Assembly: GCA_963815295.1 (NCBI GenBank)
Contig: CAWFFZ010000008.1
Span: 2,108,001 to 2,172,000 of the forward strand
Source of the DNA: JACDHG01 sp963815295
GTDB taxonomy: Bacteria; Actinomycetota; Actinomycetes; Propionibacteriales; Nocardioidaceae
Length of the DNA: 64,000 bases
Direction: 5' to 3'
The first letter of the stretch is position 1. Each line of letters begins with the position of its first letter. A program made the position numbers and the translations under genes. This document shows positions 59,004 through 64,000 of this stretch, piece after piece. The notes under the pieces were generated by a model. The model did no database searches. It was not told the DNA's origin and saw only the letters and a list, made by a program, of their open reading frames with translations.

Positions 59004-60718
59004 GGCTGACTGGCCACCCACCGGCTGTCATCAACCTCGCGCGACAGGGTGAGAAGCTGTTCGGCGCTGCCTTCGCTGATGGCGTGCGCGTCGAGTATGT
59101 CGAGGAACCGCTGGCGCTCGACCTCCCACAGCTCGCCGACCCGTCGGTTCAGGTCGGCCGTCGCGGTGTTGGCCAACCGACGTACAGCCTGATCGCCGAA
59201 GACTGCCTCGAGGATCTTCTGGGCGACGACAGCGCTGCCGCCGGCGACGCCGACCTCGGCTCCGGTCAAGCCGGCCGTGTGGACGAAGATCACCATCATC
59301 AGGGCGACGCCGAGGCCGTTGACCCCGAACGCGAGGAACCGGGCTGTCGCGCGGCGGTTACGGCCCTCGGTGCGGACGAGGTCGAGGACTCCGCCCTGCC
59401 ACTCGCGGACCGTGCGCTCGACCTGCGCGGAGAGGTTTCTGCTCGCCCTCCCGATGTCGCCAGGCGCCTGGTCGAGCAGCGCGGCACCGGCGGGCAACCC
59501 GCGCCATGCCAGCGCGGCTCGCTCAGCCGCCGACTCGGCGTGCTCGACGATCAGAGTTTGGAGGCCGGACTCGACAGCGACCGTGACCTTCTCCGCAGGC
59601 TGCTGCCGTCGGCGTGCAGCGTTGAACACACGGTCTCGGAAGCGGCCGACGCGGTCCTCGAGGCTCTTCAGCAGTTCGCCCGTGCCGACGTACTCCTGCC
59701 ACCTCGCCAACACCTCGCCACGCAGCATGGTGCCGTCCTGGCTGGCCTCGGAGACCGCGGCGAGGCTGTCGGCATAGGCCTTGAGAGTGTCGCCTCGAAG
59801 CTGGCCAGCCACGTGTTCCTGGGTCCGCATCGCCTCACTCACGGCGCGCGTGCGGTGCCCGAGCGCGGCGACTGCCCCGTCGAGCGTCTTCTGGACGATG
59901 GCATTGCGGGCGATGCTGTCGGCAGCCAGCATGTCGAGCCAGCCGCGGATCGATGCGACCGCATCGGGCGGTAGGAGTCCTTCGTCGTCGACCTGGGTCT
60001 CGGGCACCGTGAAGAGTGGAGCTTCACCAAGACCGCGGGCGGTGAGCATCCGGGCGAGGTGGCTGCTGACCTCGCGAACTGCCTTGGGGCTGGTCCGGTC
60101 GAGGACGATCGCCACCGCCGTGCTCCGCTCGGCAGCCGCCTTCAGGAACTCCCACGGCACTTGGTCGGCGTAGCGGGCCGCGGACGTAACGAACAGCCAC
60201 AGGTCGCCCGCCGCAAGGAGCTGGGCTGCCAGAGCCCGGTTGCGCTCCTCGACAGAATCGACATCTGGCGCATCCAGCACAGCCAGGCCGCTCGGGAGCT
60301 GGTCGGTCGCCACGAGCTGGAGGGCGCCCTGGTCGCCGGTAGGTCGGTCAGTGCGCTCGAGCTCGGAGAGCAGCCGGTTGGCGCCGAACCAGTCGGCGTC
60401 GGCGGGATTGTGCACCAGCACCGGCGAGCGGGTGGTGGGTCGCAGCACGCCTGTCTGACTGACCTTGCTGCCGACCAGGGAGTTGACGAGCGTCGACTTG
60501 CCAGCGCCGGTCGAGCCGCCGACGACGGCCAGCAGCGGCGCCTCGATCTGGATGAGGCGGGGCAGGATGTAATCGTCGAGCTGCTTGATGACTGCGATGC
60601 GTTCGGCGCGGGCGTCGTCGGCGTCGGCGGCCTCGAACGGCAGTGGGTGGTCGACGAGGCTCTGGCGCAGGCGGACCAGGACACCGAGGAGCGCCTGGGG
60701 CGGGCCTGCCTCACTCAC
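59000..60718 (-). CDS. Dynamin-like GTPase, first of pair (DynA-like)
   Basis: A 572-residue GTPase with P-loop GGSTGAGKST at 67-76, G3 in AVLDAPDVDSVEER and G4-like IVLDRTSP. A long helical stalk follows, and one hydrophobic hairpin (~460-495) could insert in the membrane. It is cotranscribed with the second GTPase through an ATGA overlap, suggesting a hetero-oligomeric dynamin. The ~145 bp upstream to the PrsW gene hold a short Nocardioides-style CGACAAGCTCGACC repeat but no gene. Confidence 0.88.
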   Translation of the reverse strand: MSEAGPPQALLGVLVRLRQSLVDHPLPFEAADADDARAERIAVIKQLDDYILPRLIQIEAPLLAVVGGSTGAGKSTLVNSLVGSKVSQTGVLRPTTRSPVLVHNPADADWFGANRLLSELERTDRPTGDQGALQLVATDQLPSGLAVLDAPDVDSVEERNRALAAQLLAAGDLWLFVTSAARYADQVPWEFLKAAAERSTAVAIVLDRTSPKAVREVSSHLARMLTARGLGEAPLFTVPETQVDDEGLLPPDAVASIRGWLDMLAADSIARNAIVQKTLDGAVAALGHRTRAVSEAMRTQEHVAGQLRGDTLKAYADSLAAVSEASQDGTMLRGEVLARWQEYVGTGELLKSLEDRVGRFRDRVFNAARRRQQPAEKVTVAVESGLQTLIVEHAESAAERAALAWRGLPAGAALLDQAPGDIGRASRNLSAQVERTVREWQGGVLDLVRTEGRNRRATARFLAFGVNGLGVALMMVIFVHTAGLTGAEVGVAGGSAVVAQKILEAVFGDQAVRRLANTATADLNRRVGELWEVERQRFLDILDAHAISEGSAEQLLTLSREVDDSRWVASQP

Positions 60719-60864
60719 TGGTGCTCCTCATCTACGACGAATCCGGCCAGACGTCGTACCGGTGGGTGAAGTTTAGGACGGACAGTCCGGATCTCACGCA
60801 TTGCGCTGCGGCCGTCTCGGCGATCGAGCCCGTCGAGATCACGGGTCTCGACAAGCTCGACCGC

Positions 60865-62097
60865 TTACCAGCTGGATGAGGTCGAGCGTTCGTCGACGGG
60901 GCTCTCGACGACACCAGGAAGCATCACCTTGCCGCGCAGGTCGCGCATGGTCGCGATCAGGTCGCGCTCGCGGGCCAGCTCGGCTGGTCCAGCGACCCCA
61001 CGCACCAGCCTGTCGCGGAGGACGCCGAGATCCATCCCTGCGCGCTGGAAAGCCCGGACCCGGTCGGCCTCTACCTTGCCGAACCCGCGTACGTGGATCC
61101 GTGCTCGGCGGCGACCGCTGGTCGACACGATGAACGGCACATGGGCAGTCCGCAGCCATCCGAAGGCGGTGTAGTCGTGCAGCCGGGCTGCAATCACGCG
61201 CTGCTCGTGACGACGTACGACGACGACCACAGCGACGAGCGCCATCACGGTCGGCAGCAGGACAGCGAAGTACAGCGCGTGCAGGCTCTGGTCGGTCGCA
61301 AAGGAAGCGACCGTGTTGTAGCCCATGTGGAGGATGACCGCGGCGCAGTAGCCCGCAACCGGAGCAAGGATGCGGACACCGACATGCCGGTATCGGACCG
61401 CGAGCCCGATGCCGAGGCCGGTCATCATCGTGAACATCGGATGCACGAACGGAGCCGCAAGGCCACGCCAGACGAACAGGCCGCGGACGGCATCGAGGGC
61501 GGCGCCGATGCTCTCCCCCGAGGCGAGTACCTGCTGGAACAGCTGGCCGTAGTAGACGATGTTCTCGGTGAAGGCGAACCCGATGCCTACCAGCCCGCCG
61601 TACACCACGCCCGCGACCACTGCATTGAAGTCGTGGCGTCGCCAGACCACGATCAAGAAGATGATCGCCGCCTTTGCGGCCTCCTCCACCCACGGCGCGA
61701 CGAACACGGCGCTGCGCGGTGTAGCGCCGGAGCGGTCTCCGATGAGGCCGGCGAGCCAGCCGTTGAGCTCGAGGGAAACCAAGGTGGCGACGAGGCCACC
61801 GTAAAGGAAAGCTACCCCGAGCAGCCAGCGTGGCTCCGGTCGCAACCGGTCGAGCCAGATGAACACGGCCGACAGCGGCAGCACAGGCGCGAACGCGAAC
61901 AGGATGCTCCACGCGAGCGCCCGACGGCCGATGACGGGGTGGAGCTGGTGGTAGAGCGCCCAGACGCAGGCGGCGGAGATGAGGAGGACAAGAGCCGTCA
62001 CGGCCGCGATCTGGAACTGTCGCCTGCGCCGCGCCGACGCGGTTGTTGGCTCCGCCGGCGGTGCCTTTACAGGCGGGAGGAGGGCGGCGCTGGTCAC
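60865..62097 (-). CDS. PrsW-family intramembrane metalloprotease
   Basis: A 410-residue polytopic protein with about nine helices. The PrsW active-site motifs are visible: WVEEAAKA (EE-x-x-K), FAFTENIVY (E-x-x-x-Y) and histidines in FVHPMFT and ILHMGYN. Family members cleave anti-sigma factors or other membrane substrates. Its GTG overlaps the GntR stop (GTGA), so the two are cotranscribed. A cytosolic C-terminal tail (~330-410) contains basic helices. Confidence 0.92.
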   Translation of the reverse strand: MTSAALLPPVKAPPAEPTTASARRRRQFQIAAVTALVLLISAACVWALYHQLHPVIGRRALAWSILFAFAPVLPLSAVFIWLDRLRPEPRWLLGVAFLYGGLVATLVSLELNGWLAGLIGDRSGATPRSAVFVAPWVEEAAKAAIIFLIVVWRRHDFNAVVAGVVYGGLVGIGFAFTENIVYYGQLFQQVLASGESIGAALDAVRGLFVWRGLAAPFVHPMFTMMTGLGIGLAVRYRHVGVRILAPVAGYCAAVILHMGYNTVASFATDQSLHALYFAVLLPTVMALVAVVVVVRRHEQRVIAARLHDYTAFGWLRTAHVPFIVSTSGRRRARIHVRGFGKVEADRVRAFQRAGMDLGVLRDRLVRGVAGPAELARERDLIATMRDLRGKVMLPGVVESPVDERSTSSSW

Positions 62098-62768
62098 CCG
62101 TCCGAGGGTACCCGCCGCAGGGTCGGACCGAGTCGGCTCACTTCGTAGGCAATGGTGCGCGAAACCTTGTCCGCGTCACCTTCGCCGAGTGCTTCGATCA
62201 AGCTGTATTGGGTGGCCGCGAATCTCGAGTAGTCGATGGAGGTCTCTGGGTAGCCAGCGCGCGACCTGGTTCGCAACGCGACGATCGTCTCGACCAGTTG
62301 CGTGTTGGGGCACAGCCGCAGCAACACGTCCCGGAACACGAACGCCGCCGCGGAGGCAGCGTCGCGGTCACCGTCTTCGGCGTTCTCGAGAATCGCGTCG
62401 ACATGTGCGCGCAGACCATCGAGCTCGAGAGGTGTCAGCTTGCCGGCAAGACTTGCGATGGCTGCGGGCTCCAGCAGCAGCCGTACCTCGTTGATCTGCA
62501 CGAGTTCGGTCAGGCTGACCTCGAGGACGCGGAACCCCTTATTGGGCACCACCTCGACCAGGCGGTCCCGCGACAGCCCGAGCATGGCTTCGCGGACGGG
62601 GGTCGCCGACGTACCGAAGGTCGATGCGAGCGCTGGCACTGAGTAGACGCGCCCTGGCTTGAGCTCCCCGGAGGCGATCGAGGCGCGCAGGCTCCGCGTG
62701 ACCATGTCGCGCATGTTGAGTGGTGACCCCAGCATGGACGCCGGGCTAGCTAGGGTTAGGTGACTCAC
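62094..62768 (-). CDS. GntR-family (FadR/FCD) transcriptional regulator
   Basis: A 224-residue regulator with an N-terminal winged helix (RVYSVPALASTFGTSATPVREAM) and a C-terminal FCD effector domain (LLLEPAAIASLAGKL, ending SRLGPTLRRV). GTG 62768 follows AAGGAGGGG with good spacing. It is translationally coupled to the PrsW gene. Its metabolite ligand is unknown. Confidence 0.9.
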   Translation of the reverse strand: MSHLTLASPASMLGSPLNMRDMVTRSLRASIASGELKPGRVYSVPALASTFGTSATPVREAMLGLSRDRLVEVVPNKGFRVLEVSLTELVQINEVRLLLEPAAIASLAGKLTPLELDGLRAHVDAILENAEDGDRDAASAAAFVFRDVLLRLCPNTQLVETIVALRTRSRAGYPETSIDYSRFAATQYSLIEALGEGDADKVSRTIAYEVSRLGPTLRRVPSDG

Positions 62769-62853
62769 AGCGATCCCCTCCTTACTCAGAGGATATGACA
62801 CCGGCGCCCCACCGCTCAGTAGACTCACCAATTCGGCGACTTGATCGCCCGGT

Positions 62854-62899
<46 letters not shown>

Positions 62900-63189
62900 C
62901 AAGCCCGAATCGCTGACCTGCCGGTTCACGCGAAACCTGGCCTTGACCCGGCGTTTTGCCTACTCGCTGCTTGGCAGCGTTGACCACTGTTTCTCAACAT
63001 CTTGCGGACAAGCTGCGGACAGCCCAGAGGATGTCGCCTGGCATCGGCGAGCCGATCGGAGCGCCGCTGAGTCGGCAAGAAGTTGGTGCTCAACGCCGAC
63101 GCCGCCGAGATGTGTCCTCGTCAGGTGGCTCCCCTCCGGGATACGCTCGACCATCTGACCGCGTAACGTCCCAGCCATACGAGCCTCCT

Positions 63190-63222
63190 ACGACCCCGCT
63201 CCCTGCCCCTGAGCGGGGTCGT
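63190..63222 (+). terminator. Intrinsic terminator-like hairpin
   Basis: ACGACCCCGCTC and GAGCGGGGTCGT pair perfectly over 12 bp around a nine-base loop, followed by TGTCTCTTTGTG. This is the most terminator-like structure in the window, yet no gene is recognised directly upstream, which suggests a lost or very short transcript. Confidence 0.75.
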
Positions 63223-63613
63223 TGTCTCTTTGTGTGCCCACTATGGCTGACCGGAATCACGACCTTGCCCAGGTTTGACCTAGACGCAGCCCAGCGGCGT
63301 CCGTAAGATACTGGCGGGCTCGCCGACCAACCTTGCGCAGGTACGGACGAGCCCAGGCATGGATGCGATATCGAGAGCGCGTCCCAGCCGCCTGGCCAAC
63401 TGTCCGTAGGGGTGCGGGTTGGCCCAGAGGCGCCGAGTCCCCGCGCCTTCCTGGGACATTGCCGGAACACGGTGCCGCTTCAAGTTGCATCATCGACCCG
63501 AATCAACAAGAAACAGACATCCGTGACTACCAGGAGTAACGTGGCGCGCGCGTAGAGTCAGCCCGCCCCACCCCATCGCTGGCGTGTCGGCGGCTGACAC
63601 CCTCGCCCGGACT

Positions 63614-63670
63614 GGACTCGGCCAGCTGGTACATCGGGTGATGACCAAGCCGGGCTCGGTCTCCCGGACA
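63614..63670. repeat. 57-bp repeat, copy 1, part of a long hairpin
   Basis: This unit begins GGACTCGGCCAGCTGGT and matches 63941-63997 with a few differences. Inside and beyond it, CATCGGGTGATGACCA (63632-63647) pairs perfectly with 63673-63688, and CCGGG/CCCGG nest within, giving a long stem-loop. Confidence 0.85.
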
Positions 63671-63940
63671 ACTGGTCATCACCCGATGACGGTCACGACC
63701 GAGGAGAACCTCTCGGAAGGATTCCCCCAACGTCTTGATGCCACCACCCACGGTGGGCTTGCGCCATCGCTCCGCGCTCATTGCCTTGTAAGAGCAACCA
63801 CGTCAAACTGAGCGTGCGAGGGGAAACTCCGACCCCCCCTCGCTGCGGACCCCGGCCCCTGGTCCCCCTGCGGTGCCGGGTCTGCCACAGCGGCTGTCAG
63901 CCTCGCCAGCCCATCTCCTGAGCCGGCGGGTCCGCTCATT

Positions 63941-63997
63941 GGACTCGGCCAGCTGGTCGTCGGGTGATGACCACAGAGGGCTCGGTCTCCCAGACAC
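63941..63997. repeat. 57-bp repeat, copy 2
   Basis: Second copy of the unit at 63614; the sequence that would complete its hairpin lies beyond the window edge. Confidence 0.8.
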
Positions 63998-64000
63998 CCG

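Larger units (their letters stand above)
62900..64000. other. Gene-poor stretch with repeats
   Basis: Over ~1.1 kb I see no coding region I would support. Open frames on both strands are short, low-complexity and lack ribosome binding sites. The stretch holds a terminator-like hairpin (63190-63222) and a long repeat present twice (63614-63670 and 63941-63997). The region may be a decayed insertion beside the broken tRNA-Arg. Confidence 0.6.

Noticed and set aside
60844..60862. GGTCTCGACAAGCTCGACC element before the dynamin gene
   Set aside because: Resembles a dispersed repeat seen in Nocardioides-type genomes, but a single copy here cannot support a feature call.
60643..60879. 78-residue plus-strand frame between PrsW and dynamin genes
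   Set aside because: Its first third is antisense to the dynamin gene and the rest has no family or ribosome binding site.
63090..63470. 126-residue minus-strand frame in the gene-poor region
   Set aside because: Low-complexity, overlaps the 63190-63222 terminator hairpin, and lacks a ribosome binding site.

Overview
The window is high-GC actinobacterial chromosome. The evidence is GTG/TTG starts, GGAGG-type ribosome binding sites, mycothiol-type DinB/DUF664 proteins, a SigE-family sigma factor, ClpP1/ClpP2 and a CGNR zinc-finger protein. Gene style points to Propionibacteriales/Nocardioidaceae (Nocardioides- or Aeromicrobium-like); that placement is inference.

The backbone follows a conserved actinobacterial order, known in Mycobacterium tuberculosis as roughly Rv2457c-Rv2478c: clpX, clpP2, clpP1, tig, nei2, rpiB, a CPWC-type DsbA protein, pepN, glbO, ettA, ssb. 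Here two blocks of accessory genes interrupt it. One, about 12 kb, lies between clpP1 and tig: NUDIX, lipase, two-component system with MMPL transporter, VOC, EamA/Lrp, PAP2 and a serpin. The other, about 28.7 kb, lies between tig and nei2.

Region by region: 1-2.3 kb, clpX-clpP2-clpP1 (window edge cuts clpX). 2.4-14.5 kb, the first accessory block, rich in small repeats. 14.5-16.0 kb, tig. 16.2-19.5 kb, a four-gene class II aldolase/HAD/DhaL/DhaK operon for a phosphorylated short-chain ketose. 19.7-20.5 kb, tRNA-Pro and tRNA-Gly. 20.5-24.7 kb, a 4.2-kb island between two 28-bp repeats of the tRNA-Gly 3' end, holding a decayed trehalose synthase-like gene, a decayed LLM oxidoreductase and an A+T-rich P-loop kinase, with no integrase. 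24.9-33.3 kb, a SigE sigma factor with a frameshifted membrane partner, a lipoprotein, DUF2975/XRE, a seven-repeat SBBP propeller protein and a methyltransferase. 33.3-44.7 kb, serine hydrolase, DinB proteins, DHFR-like, AlkZ-like, an HTH-ClpN regulator with twin palindromes, a PI-PLC-like membrane protein, CGNR, a PepC-type peptidase and a PP2C phosphatase. 44.7-62.8 kb, the conserved nei2-to-ssb section, then two dynamin-like GTPases, PrsW and a GntR regulator. 62.8-64 kb, a tRNA-Arg fragment lacking its 3' half, then a gene-poor stretch with a terminator and long repeats.

No CRISPR array, rRNA, transposase or integrase was seen. The main items worth following are the HTH-ClpN autoregulator candidate, the tRNA-Gly island, the serpin lipoprotein, the aldolase/DhaKL operon and several unexplained hairpin and tandem repeats. 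About ten frameshifts fall in four genes; single-base sequencing errors cannot be excluded for them.
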